A program made the translations under genes and the position numbers. DNA of 64,000 bases from Microbulbifer agarilyticus S89 (GTDB lineage Bacteria > Pseudomonadota > Gammaproteobacteria > Pseudomonadales > Cellvibrionaceae): the NCBI RefSeq assembly GCF_000220505.1, contig NZ_AFPJ01000020.1:1-64000 (forward strand). The letters run 5' to 3'. The notes beneath the pieces were generated by a model. It was not told where the DNA came from. It did no database searches and worked only from the letters and a program-made list of their open reading frames with translations. Below, in pieces: positions 38,956-47,387 of the stretch (positions are counted from its first letter, which is position 1; each line of letters opens with the position of its first letter).

Positions 38956-40716
38956 CTATTGCGGCGGCTTGTTAATAAACTCCTCAACCACATTCGACAT
39001 ATCAAAGGTCTTGCCCCCTTGCACGGGCGGGTAGTCCTTGAGCGTCTGCAAATGCTGATTCATCAACACACCCATAGGCTGGATCAACCACGAGACTTTT
39101 TGCATCAGGTGACCGTATGAGTCCGGTGAATCGTAACTTTCATAGGGGTCCATGCGAATATTGAAAACCAGAGGTACGGTTCTTGGCACAACGTTCGCGT
39201 AGTAGTCTTCCTTGGTGGAAAAGTGGAACTTCCAAGGGCCCATGCGCACCGCCGTCAGTTTGCTCTCGTAATAGTAAAAGATGTAGGAGCGCGCAGATTC
39301 ATCGGCCTCACCCATCCAGTAGGGCAAGTTGTTCAAGCCATCGATGTACTGCTTCTTCTCCTTCAGCATTTTTTCCGCCACATCGGGCACCCCGGCAGCG
39401 GCAGCGAGTGTGGTAAACAGGTCCTGGTGGCCCTGGATGCCATTCAACGCAACCCCCGCGGGAATACGGCCAGGCCAACGGGCAAACATTGGTACCCGCA
39501 CGCCACCTTCATAGGTTGTCATCTTTTCGCCGCGGAAGGGCGTGGTTGCGCCGTGCGGCCAGCTGCTATGCTCCGGACCATTGTCCGTGCTGTACAGCAC
39601 AATGGTGTTTTCGGTCAGGCCCTGCTCATCCAACCAGTCCAGCACCAGGCCAACGTCGTGATCGTGCTGCAACATGCCGGCACCGTGGTAGTCTGCCTCA
39701 CTCGTGTACTTCTCTACCTTCTGCAACCATTCATCATCAATGCGGGTGTAGAGGTGCATGCGGCTGGTGTTTAGCCAGACAAAGAAAGGCTTGCCGTCAC
39801 TCTTGGCTTTCTCCATAAATTTCAGTGCCAGTGGAATGACCTCAGCACTGTCAAAATTATGCATGCGCTTCTGCGTCAGGGGCCCGGTATCCTTGATGGT
39901 TTGCTTGCCCACCACACCGAATCTTGGGTCCTCGGTCTTGTCCATCTTGTCGGTGGCAAAGGAGTGGATAACCCCGCGGGTACCAAAGCTCTGCTCGTAC
40001 TTTTCCAGGTCGCCGGAAAACTGCTTGCCGAAGTTCTGGTAATCCCGTTGTTCAGATTCCTCCTGCGTATTCAGGTGATACAGGTTTCCGAAGAATTCAT
40101 CAAAGCCATGGTTGGTTGGAAGATGGGAATTGCGGTCCCCGAGATGGTTTTTACCAAAGTGGCCGGTGCTATAACCCTGCGCTTTCAGCACCTCCGCCAG
40201 GCTGGGGGACTCCGGCTGCAGACCCAAAGCATCACCGGGTTGGCCCACCGTCGTCATTCCTGAGCGTATGGGGTACTGACCGGTAATAAAGGCGGCACGA
40301 CCCGCGGTGCAAGAGGGTTGCGCATAGTGGTCTGTGAACAGCGCGCCCTCTTTGGCAATGCGATCAATGTTAGGGGTCGTATACCCCATGACGCCCTTTT
40401 CATAGGCGGACAAATTCGTCCAACCGATGTCGTCTCCCCAGATGACAAGAATGTTGGGCTTGCCCCCAGTCTGGTCACTGGTTTGGGCAGCCTGCTGTTT
40501 CGGCTTTGCCGCTGCCAGGCTGCCCTGGCGGCTCACGAGCTTGCCTCCGGTTACCTCGGCGCCTGCGCTTTTTTGCGTGCGCGCTACTGCCTCGCTTGAT
40601 TGTGATGTTGCTGGGTCAGCTTTCAGCGCTTGCTTTTGCGCTTGCGATGCTTCCTCTTCGCCGGAGCAGCCAGTCAACAACACGGCAATACTCAAGGCCG
40701 CTAAATACTTATTCAC
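38956..40716 (-). CDS. Arylsulfatase-family lipoprotein 2 (C-T-A-G-R type)
   Basis: 586 aa from a GTG at 40716, chosen because GGAGGT lies just upstream; an ATG at 40728 is the alternative. The signal with lipobox LLTGC (Cys17) makes this a lipoprotein, unlike its two paralogues. A Gln/Ala/Ser-rich linker of about 65 residues follows, then the sulfatase domain: IWGDDIGW, active-site CTAGR (Cys136), [39 protein letters not shown]. Anchoring with a flexible linker suggests display at the outer membrane. It is last in a leftward run sulfatase 3 - DUF3604 - sulfatase 2 (78-bp gap to DUF3604). Confidence 0.9.
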   Translation of the reverse strand: MNKYLAALSIAVLLTGCSGEEEASQAQKQALKADPATSQSSEAVARTQKSAGAEVTGGKLVSRQGSLAAAKPKQQAAQTSDQTGGKPNILVIWGDDIGWTNLSAYEKGVMGYTTPNIDRIAKEGALFTDHYAQPSCTAGRAAFITGQYPIRSGMTTVGQPGDALGLQPESPSLAEVLKAQGYSTGHFGKNHLGDRNSHLPTNHGFDEFFGNLYHLNTQEESEQRDYQNFGKQFSGDLEKYEQSFGTRGVIHSFATDKMDKTEDPRFGVVGKQTIKDTGPLTQKRMHNFDSAEVIPLALKFMEKAKSDGKPFFVWLNTSRMHLYTRIDDEWLQKVEKYTSEADYHGAGMLQHDHDVGLVLDWLDEQGLTENTIVLYSTDNGPEHSSWPHGATTPFRGEKMTTYEGGVRVPMFARWPGRIPAGVALNGIQGHQDLFTTLAAAAGVPDVAEKMLKEKKQYIDGLNNLPYWMGEADESARSYIFYYYESKLTAVRMGPWKFHFSTKEDYYANVVPRTVPLVFNIRMDPYESYDSPDSYGHLMQKVSWLIQPMGVLMNQHLQTLKDYPPVQGGKTFDMSNVVEEFINKPPQ

Positions 40717-40794
40717 ATGAACCTCCATGTAACCATTTTTGTCGCGAAAGTCAGTCATCCGTGCAATCCACCGAGGACTTCGGGTGAGGATTCC

Positions 40795-42819
40795 TTACGG
40801 CTTGTACCAGATCGGACTTGAGAAGGCGCGCTCCTGCAAGACCATTGGTACATCTTTATCCATCTCCACCTTGTTTCTCACTTTGTCGTAAAGTGTCCAG
40901 CGTGGCGTTGGTATCTCGAGCACCCGCACGTAATACACCGCGCGGTGCGCCGGGTTAAATTCAGGGTCTTCAAAGTAACCTACCAGCTCCGCCTCACCGA
41001 TATCATTGGTATACTCGGCGGTCTCGAGATTCACGGTATCGCCAACCTTCTGGATATTGCCTTCTCCATCCAGTTTGCGGTCGCCAGACCACTTTACGTT
41101 GAAAATCTTCTCGTGGGTTTTTCCGCGGCCGTCCACCCACCCCTTGACGATCTGAATGCGATCCAAATTCGCGCCATCGGGATCTTTCATCGCCGCGACC
41201 AGAAATCCGAGCTTCTTGCCAGATGGGTCGCCGTTTACGACCCCGCCCATGGGAACGCCCTTCTCATAACCAAGCTTCACAAAGTCTGATTCAGCATCGG
41301 CGCCGGTAAATTCAAAGCCGCCAAAAAAGCGCACCTGCATACGCGGGCCACTGGTTGCGAAAGTCTCTTTCCGCAACATTGCGTCCCAGATTGCCTCTCT
41401 GGTGTTCTCCGTCGCCCACACACCCATGGTACCGGCGGAGGCCATCTCCCACCCCATGTAGTTATCGGAGGGTCCGCTCAGTAGCGGAAATTTCCAGCGT
41501 TCCTTGTTGCTCGGCTCCAGGGTCTTGAATTTCCCGAAGAAGTTATCTTCATCGGGCGTAGAGAGCCCTGTATGGGTATCCGTTGCACCATTAACGCCCA
41601 GCTGAAATGGATTCACACCCAGCTCGTCTTCCAGACGCATCCCCTCTTTCAACGCGGGGCGCCAATATTCATATTTGAAGGAGCCCGCGGGCTTTGGCTT
41701 GAGAATCAGGTTGCCGCGATCCCACAAATCCCAGCTCGCGAATTCATCCTCCGGCGACAGGCTGGGGTGAGACTCGCTCTGCCCCTTGATCTGGGTAACT
41801 TCATATAGTGGTTCGTAGCGCGCGCGTAATTCCGCCCACTCCTTGGTCATGGGCGAACCATCAAAGCGCTTCTGTTCAAACATGCGCCCATTGGACATGT
41901 TCCCGTTGTGGGGAATCGCGAAGACGCGCCCACCGGTTTTTTCCTCATAGGCCTGCATCCACTGCCAGAGCTTTTCCGGGTCCTGGGTCTCAAAGGTGGT
42001 CAGGGGTAACAAGCCGCGTGTTTTACTGGCGTCGTCCCGGAATATCACGTTGCGGTGGAGGTTGTCACCGCCACCCGCGTTGACGGTCCACTCGAAGGCA
42101 ATAAACGTAGTGAATTCACCGGGCTTATTGAATTTTTCCGCCGCATCCACCGTTTTCTCCCATGCGGATTGCATCCACTTGGGGTCCATGACAATTTCTG
42201 GCAGACGCTCTTCCGACTGCATGACGATCAGTTCACTCTTGGCATCCGCGGCCCGCTTTTCGTCCCCGGAATTGAGCGCTTCGTTCCAGCGCTTGAGTGT
42301 CTCATCCGCCATCATTTCCGGGTTACCGTCCACCAGTTCGCTGATCACTCCCATGCCATCGGAATGATCTGTGACCATAAACCAGTCGTAGGCGCGGCTG
42401 AGCTTTGCGCTCAAGCCGCTATTTGATTTGACCTCCTCGCCCAGGGCGAAGCGGTAAGCATCTTCCGGTGACAGAATCGCACCATCCATACCCGCATCGA
42501 CCGACCACCCGGTATGGACATGAGTGTCACCAAAATACGCCTGCGTGGGATATGCCCCCACTGTTTTGGATTGAGCGGTTGAGTCGGTCGTACCAGGCTC
42601 ATTTGCGGCGCCGCTCTCAGCGTCCATGGCGGTACCTGTATCACGGGGATTCCCAGTGACTTTATCGGTATCTCTTCCAAACTCTTCCTGAATCAGGACT
42701 TCACCGTTACCGTCCGACGCAGTACCGGCATTTTTGTCCTCTCTCTCCTTATCACCGCCGCAGCCTGCCAGCATCATGGCCGCCGCCAAGGTGGAGACCA
42801 GTAGGGTTTGTCTTTTCAT
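40795..42819 (-). CDS. DUF3604 lipoprotein (PHP-like predicted metal hydrolase)
   Basis: 674 aa; lipobox MLAGC (Cys20) and AAGGAAG 7 nt before the ATG. A low-complexity acidic linker (to about 88) precedes the DUF3604 domain. Candidate metal-binding motifs of a PHP-type fold are GDTHVHTGWS (His-x-His), VTDHSDG and IPHNGN, with GATDTHTG further on. The strongly conserved SAGTMGVWATENTREAIWDAM-type region lies before the end. DUF3604 proteins have no firmly established reaction; hydrolysis of a phosphate or sulfate ester is only suggested by the neighbours, being flanked by sulfatase genes on the same strand (52 and 78 bp). Confidence 0.85.
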   Translation of the reverse strand: MKRQTLLVSTLAAAMMLAGCGGDKEREDKNAGTASDGNGEVLIQEEFGRDTDKVTGNPRDTGTAMDAESGAANEPGTTDSTAQSKTVGAYPTQAYFGDTHVHTGWSVDAGMDGAILSPEDAYRFALGEEVKSNSGLSAKLSRAYDWFMVTDHSDGMGVISELVDGNPEMMADETLKRWNEALNSGDEKRAADAKSELIVMQSEERLPEIVMDPKWMQSAWEKTVDAAEKFNKPGEFTTFIAFEWTVNAGGGDNLHRNVIFRDDASKTRGLLPLTTFETQDPEKLWQWMQAYEEKTGGRVFAIPHNGNMSNGRMFEQKRFDGSPMTKEWAELRARYEPLYEVTQIKGQSESHPSLSPEDEFASWDLWDRGNLILKPKPAGSFKYEYWRPALKEGMRLEDELGVNPFQLGVNGATDTHTGLSTPDEDNFFGKFKTLEPSNKERWKFPLLSGPSDNYMGWEMASAGTMGVWATENTREAIWDAMLRKETFATSGPRMQVRFFGGFEFTGADAESDFVKLGYEKGVPMGGVVNGDPSGKKLGFLVAAMKDPDGANLDRIQIVKGWVDGRGKTHEKIFNVKWSGDRKLDGEGNIQKVGDTVNLETAEYTNDIGEAELVGYFEDPEFNPAHRAVYYVRVLEIPTPRWTLYDKVRNKVEMDKDVPMVLQERAFSSPIWYKP

Positions 42820-42871
42820 CGGTATCTTCCTTGGGTATCGAGTACCATCCTTGGATCTGAAGTTTCGATCA

Positions 42872-44407
42872 CTAGCGCTGCTGATGTGCCAGTGATTCGA
42901 TTAGCGTGCTGACCTCACCGACCTGAACAGACATGCTTTTCTGAACGGGAGGGAACTTCTCAAAGCTTTTGACAAATTCTTTTATCTGGACCCCGGCGGG
43001 CCCCAGAGTCCATGTACGGTTTTCTGCCCACTCGTCATAACCGCGCGCATCGATAAAGCGCTCAAACGGATCCACCTTCAGGTTGATGATGTAAGGTGAG
43101 GTGAGGGGTATCTGGCTGGCACGGAACCATTCTTCCTGATCGATAAACAGGAACTTCCAGTCGCCATGGCGCATACCGTGAAAGGTGGTCTCGGTGAAGT
43201 AGTAAAATTCCTTGCGCTTGGTCTTGCCTTGATTGATCAACAAGTCCGTCTGATCGTAACCATCGAGGTGTACCTTGTATTTTCGACCACCAACTTTGGT
43301 GCCAGACAGCAATTTTTCCTTGATATCTTTATCACCGACAAAGGACAGAATGGTTGGCACCCAATCTTCCATCGTCATAAATTCTCCGGTAGAGACGCCG
43401 GCGGGAATATTCCCCGGCCACTTCACCAGCATGGGCACCCGGAAACCGCCTTCCCAACCACCGACACCCTTCTCCCCATGGAACGGCTGATTGCCACCAT
43501 CCGGCCAGGAATTTGAGGCTGCGCCATTATCGGTGGAAAACATCACCAAGGTGTCGTTAGCAACGCCGAGTTCGTCCAGCAGATCCAGAAGTTCACCGAC
43601 ATCGTCATCCAACTCCATCATGCCGTCTGCATAAATTCCGTAACCGCTCTTCCCTTTGTACTTATCATTCAAGTTAGTGCGGTAGTGCATACGTGTGGTG
43701 TTATGCCAGACAAAGAAAGGCTTTCCCGCCTTGACGGCATCGGTAATAAAGCGCTTAGACTGTTCCAGTACTTCCTGATCCAGATTACGCTGGCGCTCTT
43801 GCCCCCACTCACCCAGGTCTTTTATCTCCTGCTTGCCGCCGGCAAGTGCTTTGGAGTGGATGACACCACGCATTTTCAATCCATATTTTTCCTGTACTTC
43901 AGGATCTTTCGGGTAATCGTACTGCTCTGGATACTCACCGGCGTTCAGGTGATAGAGAATACCGAAGAACTCATCGAAGCCGTGATTTGTTGGCAAATGC
44001 TCATCACGGTCGCCCAAGTGATTCTTGCCGAACTGGCCGGTAACATAACCGTGCGGCTTAAGCAGCCCAGCCAGAGTGGGCGTTTCTTCCTTTAACCCCT
44101 GTTCGGCACCGGGTAAGCCAACGGTGCTGAGGCCAATGCGCATTGGGTACTGGCCGGTGATGAATGCGGCACGCCCCGCGGTGCACGACGCCTGGGCATA
44201 ATGATCCATGAAGATCATGCCGTCTTTAGCAATGCGATCAATATTGGGTGTGGAGCCTCCCATCATCCCACGGTGATAGGCGCTGACATTCCACATGCCC
44301 ACATCATCCCCCCAAATAATGAGAATATTTGGCTTGTCTGCGCCCTGCACCAGGGGAGCAAAACAGACGAGCAGGATCAGGACGACTTTTTGAGAAAGGT
44401 AACGCAT
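42872..44407 (-). CDS. Arylsulfatase-family enzyme 3 (C-T-A-G-R type)
   Basis: 511 aa from ATG 44407 (AAGG about 8 nt upstream; a TTG 24 bp earlier is less likely). The signal peptide ends near VQGA. Motifs: [20 protein letters not shown], active-site CTAGR (Cys75), [47 protein letters not shown]. Active-site residues appear complete. It is the first gene of the leftward run with DUF3604 and sulfatase 2. It diverges from a CDF transporter gene across a 246-bp region that must hold both promoters. Substrate unknown. Confidence 0.9.
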   Translation of the reverse strand: MRYLSQKVVLILLVCFAPLVQGADKPNILIIWGDDVGMWNVSAYHRGMMGGSTPNIDRIAKDGMIFMDHYAQASCTAGRAAFITGQYPMRIGLSTVGLPGAEQGLKEETPTLAGLLKPHGYVTGQFGKNHLGDRDEHLPTNHGFDEFFGILYHLNAGEYPEQYDYPKDPEVQEKYGLKMRGVIHSKALAGGKQEIKDLGEWGQERQRNLDQEVLEQSKRFITDAVKAGKPFFVWHNTTRMHYRTNLNDKYKGKSGYGIYADGMMELDDDVGELLDLLDELGVANDTLVMFSTDNGAASNSWPDGGNQPFHGEKGVGGWEGGFRVPMLVKWPGNIPAGVSTGEFMTMEDWVPTILSFVGDKDIKEKLLSGTKVGGRKYKVHLDGYDQTDLLINQGKTKRKEFYYFTETTFHGMRHGDWKFLFIDQEEWFRASQIPLTSPYIINLKVDPFERFIDARGYDEWAENRTWTLGPAGVQIKEFVKSFEKFPPVQKSMSVQVGEVSTLIESLAHQQR

Positions 44408-44541
44408 AAAAAAGGCCTTATACTTCGGCAAAAATTATGTAGCACACTAAGAGCTGCCTAGAAATTTGGCATCGAAAGTATAGGCATACAGGAAATTTTC
44501 ATTCGGAATTGGCGCATGACAACTTTTCCACCCAATAGAAT

Positions 44542-44555
44542 GGAAGTTATTTCCG
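44542..44555. promoter_or_regulatory. GGAA-n5-TTCC motif in the sulfatase 3/CDF divergent region
   Basis: GGAAGTTATTTCCG repeats the 14-mer seen at 28002-28015. It lies 134 bp before the sulfatase 3 start and about 100 bp before the CDF start. Only suggestive. Confidence 0.2.
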
Positions 44556-44653
44556 TTTTCTATACTCAGCTTTCAGTACAGGGCCGTCGCTGGCCAAGCG
44601 CAGTTGTCTGATCTATTGCAAATCAATATCCCACTCAATTTTTTGGGGACACC

Positions 44654-45793
44654 ATGGCCCAGGGCTCGAAGAAAGCCGTTTTATACGCCATTTGCGTAAA
44701 CGCAATTATTACCGTGCTAAAAGGTGTGGCCGCTCTGGCAACCCATTCAGCGGCAATGATGAATGAAGCGGTCCACAGTTTGATGGACACTCTGAATCAG
44801 ATCTTTTTATTGTTGGGTCTGAAACGTGGTGGAAGACCGGCGGATAGGCACTATGCGTTTGGCCATGGCCAGAAGAAATATCTGTGGAACCTTTGGAGTG
44901 CCATCGGCCTGTTCTCCATTGGCTGCGGCCTGGGCCTGGCCCACGCGTGGCACGCATTTCACAATTTAGGGCATATAGAACGTCCAGATACCATTCAGGT
45001 GCTGGGCATGGCGGTTCACCCAATTGTGATTTCGGTGCTGGTGTTAACCATCGCCCTCGTACTCGAGGGGTATGTCCTCTACGTGGCGGCCAAGGAATTC
45101 TTCAGCCGGATGCGCGACGCCGGTTTGCGCAATCCGTTTCGCTACCTGGTATCCGCGGATGACCCGACGCTGATTGCCGTGCTGCTCGAAGACTCGATTG
45201 CTGTTACCGGTGTAATCCTCGCGGCCACGGGGATCGGCATGACGCAGGTCACTGGCGACCCGCGCTGGGACATCGGGTTTTCGGTATTGATTGCCCTGAT
45301 GCTCGGTGTTACCGCCATCTTCCTCGGCATGGTGAACATGCGCTTTCTCACCAGTATTCGCGACCACAAGGCGGAGAGATGCTTTAGCGAAATCGTACGC
45401 CAGCACCCGGAGATCGAACGCCACCATGACCTGCGTTCGATCATCGTAGACGACCGACATACCGTGGTCGTTGCGGAAATAGAGCTACGTGAAGAGGTAC
45501 TGATGCGAGACATGCGTGCGCGCATCGAAGCACATCAGACTGCACTGCTGGAACGCGTGCCGAATTATCGACGTACCGACACGATTATCGACTATGCAGA
45601 GCAGCGGGCAACGGTGCAGGCGACGCTCGAGGCAACAGAAACGCTCATTGATACGCTGGAAAAAGAACTGAAGCAGCGATGCACCCAGGTCTCCCATTTG
45701 ACGGTGGAAATAGACGGAATCGCCGCACCTTCGAAGCTGGACGACCCAGACACTCTGGATAAGGGGGATACCGGAGTTGCCGGCTCCGTTTGA
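44654..45793 (+). CDS. Cation diffusion facilitator family transporter
   Basis: 379-aa inner-membrane metal/proton antiporter. About six membrane segments. Metal site residues are in NEAVHSLMDTLNQIF (His/Asp in TM2) and AVLLEDSIAVTGVIL (Glu/Asp in TM5). The conserved RPADRHYAFGHGQKKYLWNL loop links TM2 and TM3 and is closer to the SLC30A9-like CDF branch than to ZitB/FieF. The cytoplasmic C-terminal domain (EIVRQHPEIERHHDL on) is followed by a helical extension of about 60 residues. Likely exports Zn2+ or another divalent cation. The ATG at 44654 lies shortly after a GGGGAC stretch. The next gene, a TfoX-N protein, converges. Confidence 0.88.
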   Translation: MAQGSKKAVLYAICVNAIITVLKGVAALATHSAAMMNEAVHSLMDTLNQIFLLLGLKRGGRPADRHYAFGHGQKKYLWNLWSAIGLFSIGCGLGLAHAWHAFHNLGHIERPDTIQVLGMAVHPIVISVLVLTIALVLEGYVLYVAAKEFFSRMRDAGLRNPFRYLVSADDPTLIAVLLEDSIAVTGVILAATGIGMTQVTGDPRWDIGFSVLIALMLGVTAIFLGMVNMRFLTSIRDHKAERCFSEIVRQHPEIERHHDLRSIIVDDRHTVVVAEIELREEVLMRDMRARIEAHQTALLERVPNYRRTDTIIDYAEQRATVQATLEATETLIDTLEKELKQRCTQVSHLTVEIDGIAAPSKLDDPDTLDKGDTGVAGSV

Positions 45794-45831
45794 TCAATGG
45801 CAATACGGTGTCACTAACTGACGGAGGCGTT

Positions 45832-46155
45832 CTATTTGGGCGGCAAAGAGCCGGCAAACTCCACACCGCGATTGACCCAACCATCCAGGTCTTCGAGAAT
45901 GGCGTCCTCCTCAACGTACACCATGCCCTTGAGTGGTCGCCCGGTAAAATCCATAGGACGGGTATATCGCTCGCCCAGTGCAGCCTGGTAGTTGTCTGGC
46001 CCGACCCGCACCATCAGCTCCTCACCAACGACGCCGCAGGCCATGTTGCCATTGAGCATAAATGCCAGGCCACCAAACATCTGCTTTTCGGTCAGCCCAT
46101 CTTCTTCCGGTAGGGCTTGACGTACTTTGTCGGCCAGTTCTTCACTGTAAGGCAT
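45832..46155 (-). CDS. TfoX/Sxy N-terminal domain family protein
   Basis: 107 aa from ATG 46155 (AAGGAG 6 nt upstream). Begins MPYSEELADKVRQAL; EKQMFGGLAFMLNGNMACGV is the characteristic TfoX-N block, followed by LMVRVGP and FTGRPLKGMVYVEE. Only the N-terminal domain is present, so it is not a full Sxy competence regulator; stand-alone TfoX-N proteins have no settled function. Converges with the CDF gene (38 bp). Confidence 0.85.
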   Translation of the reverse strand: MPYSEELADKVRQALPEEDGLTEKQMFGGLAFMLNGNMACGVVGEELMVRVGPDNYQAALGERYTRPMDFTGRPLKGMVYVEEDAILEDLDGWVNRGVEFAGSLPPK

Positions 46156-46586
46156 AATCAACTCCTTGATTGTTATCTTAATTCCAGAGTGCGCTCCACT
46201 GGAGCACCGACGGTGCCACTCACCCGGCATCCTGCGCACAGGCCAGCGTTTGGGACTTGAGGGAGATTTACATCGGAATGGCAGGCAGTCACGAGACTGT
46301 GCCGCGTGTGTAGGCAATCGCTATGCTGGGGGCTAACGAACCCCAGATAACCAGCCTGTAGCGTGGGTATGGAGATTAATGTCGATTGCGATGAAGTGCC
46401 CATACGAAAAATGTTATTACGCTTATGCTTTTCAGTGTAGCAAAGAATCAAGAACAGATTGGGCTAAGAGAGAAATTTCACCTCGCTCACGGCAGAACAG
46501 GTGGCGTGCAAGTCAGTCGCGCACAATGAGATGCGCGCCATGCGCATCCCATCGCTATGGAAAAAACTACCTATGAAGTAGTTGAG
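46156..46586. other. Intergenic region between the TfoX-N and NTF2-like genes
   Basis: 431 bp without a supported gene. Near the TfoX-N start, 46187-46222 folds as an outer AGTG/CACT pair around two small hairpins (CTCCA-C-TGGAG and CACCG-A-CGGTG). CTGGGG/CCCCAG makes another hairpin near 46325-46345. Short frames here are Cys/Arg-rich with no ribosome-binding site and look random. The 3' half is lower in GC than its surroundings. Confidence 0.4.
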
Positions 46587-47102
46587 TTACTTCGGAGTAA
46601 ATGGCAGTGAGGAGTGGTGCAGGTTTATTTTTACATTGCCGTCTTCGTCTTTTACGTACCCAAACGAATACTCGACCTTCACTTCCTCTCCATCCTCTTT
46701 AGTGAAGAAATAATTACCCATTGCCAGCGCAGAATCGCCATCGGTAATGACACCCTCGTTTTCCCAGCGCACATTGGTGTAAGGTGCGAGAGCAAACCCT
46801 TTGTCCTCTTCCATATCCTGGCCAATGAAATACGATAAAGCTTCCTTTTTGGTACCACGGAACTGATCGACCGACGCCAGTGTCGGCTTGAACAGTACTG
46901 GACCCATGCCATAAGCATAAAACTTGTCGATATGATCGATCGCTGCTTGCTTGGGATCTTCGGCTTTGCCGATTTTTACGATCCCTTCACCCCAACCCTT
47001 TTGAGCTGCTAACACCTCTTCTTTGGAAATCGAGGAATCGGCATGCGCGTTGAATACAGTCATAGCCAACACCGATAGCACAATCGAAACCAATCTTTTC
47101 AT
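46587..47102 (-). CDS. Secreted NTF2/SnoaL-like protein of unknown function
   Basis: 171 aa with a clear signal peptide (cleavage after about AHA, residue 21). The mature part has the alpha+beta pattern of an NTF2-like cone: an initial helix (SKEEVLAAQKGWGEGIVKIG), AAIDHIDKFYAYG, FKPTLASVDQFRGTKKEALSYF, then strands VRWENEGVITDGDSALAMGNYFF, VKVEYSFGYVKDEDGNVKINLHHSSLP. The 'HSSLP' end resembles small SnoaL/DUF4440-like secreted proteins found in many marine bacteria, sometimes mislabelled phosphoribosyl-AMP cyclohydrolase. No catalytic role can be assigned. Stands alone upstream of purL's terminator. Confidence 0.65.
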   Translation of the reverse strand: MKRLVSIVLSVLAMTVFNAHADSSISKEEVLAAQKGWGEGIVKIGKAEDPKQAAIDHIDKFYAYGMGPVLFKPTLASVDQFRGTKKEALSYFIGQDMEEDKGFALAPYTNVRWENEGVITDGDSALAMGNYFFTKEDGEEVKVEYSFGYVKDEDGNVKINLHHSSLPFTPK

Positions 47103-47318
47103 CTATACATCCTCGTATTCAAAACTTGGAATCCAAACAGTAGCACTTCTGATACTAGATCAAGTGCGAAATCCCTGAGACGCACTGGTTTAAGTACGCA
47201 GTGACCGAAAGAATGGACCAGACGAAAGCAGATACATATCGCTGTATTCATCACTTCCATGCAAATTGTCACGCAGAGTTACATAAACGCCAGGCAACGA
47301 TAAAACGTGTTCGCGAAA

Positions 47319-47350
47319 AATAAAAAACCCCGGTAAGTACCGAGGTTTTT
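47319..47350 (-). terminator. Rho-independent terminator of purL
   Basis: Read leftward, AACCTCGGTA pairs with TACCGGGGTT (one G-T pair) around CT, followed by a T run (plus-strand A run 47322-47327 and 47316-47320). It lies 37 bp after the purL stop. Confidence 0.85.
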
Positions 47351-47387
47351 CTGTGCCTGCAAGCAGGCGAGTGAGCAGTGCCGAGAA

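Noticed and set aside
46379-46576. Cys/Arg-rich 65-codon frame and a faint integron attC-like pattern (GTTGAGT near 46580)
   Set aside because: No ribosome-binding site, no homology, and the inverted core needed for an attC site cannot be built; no integrase nearby.
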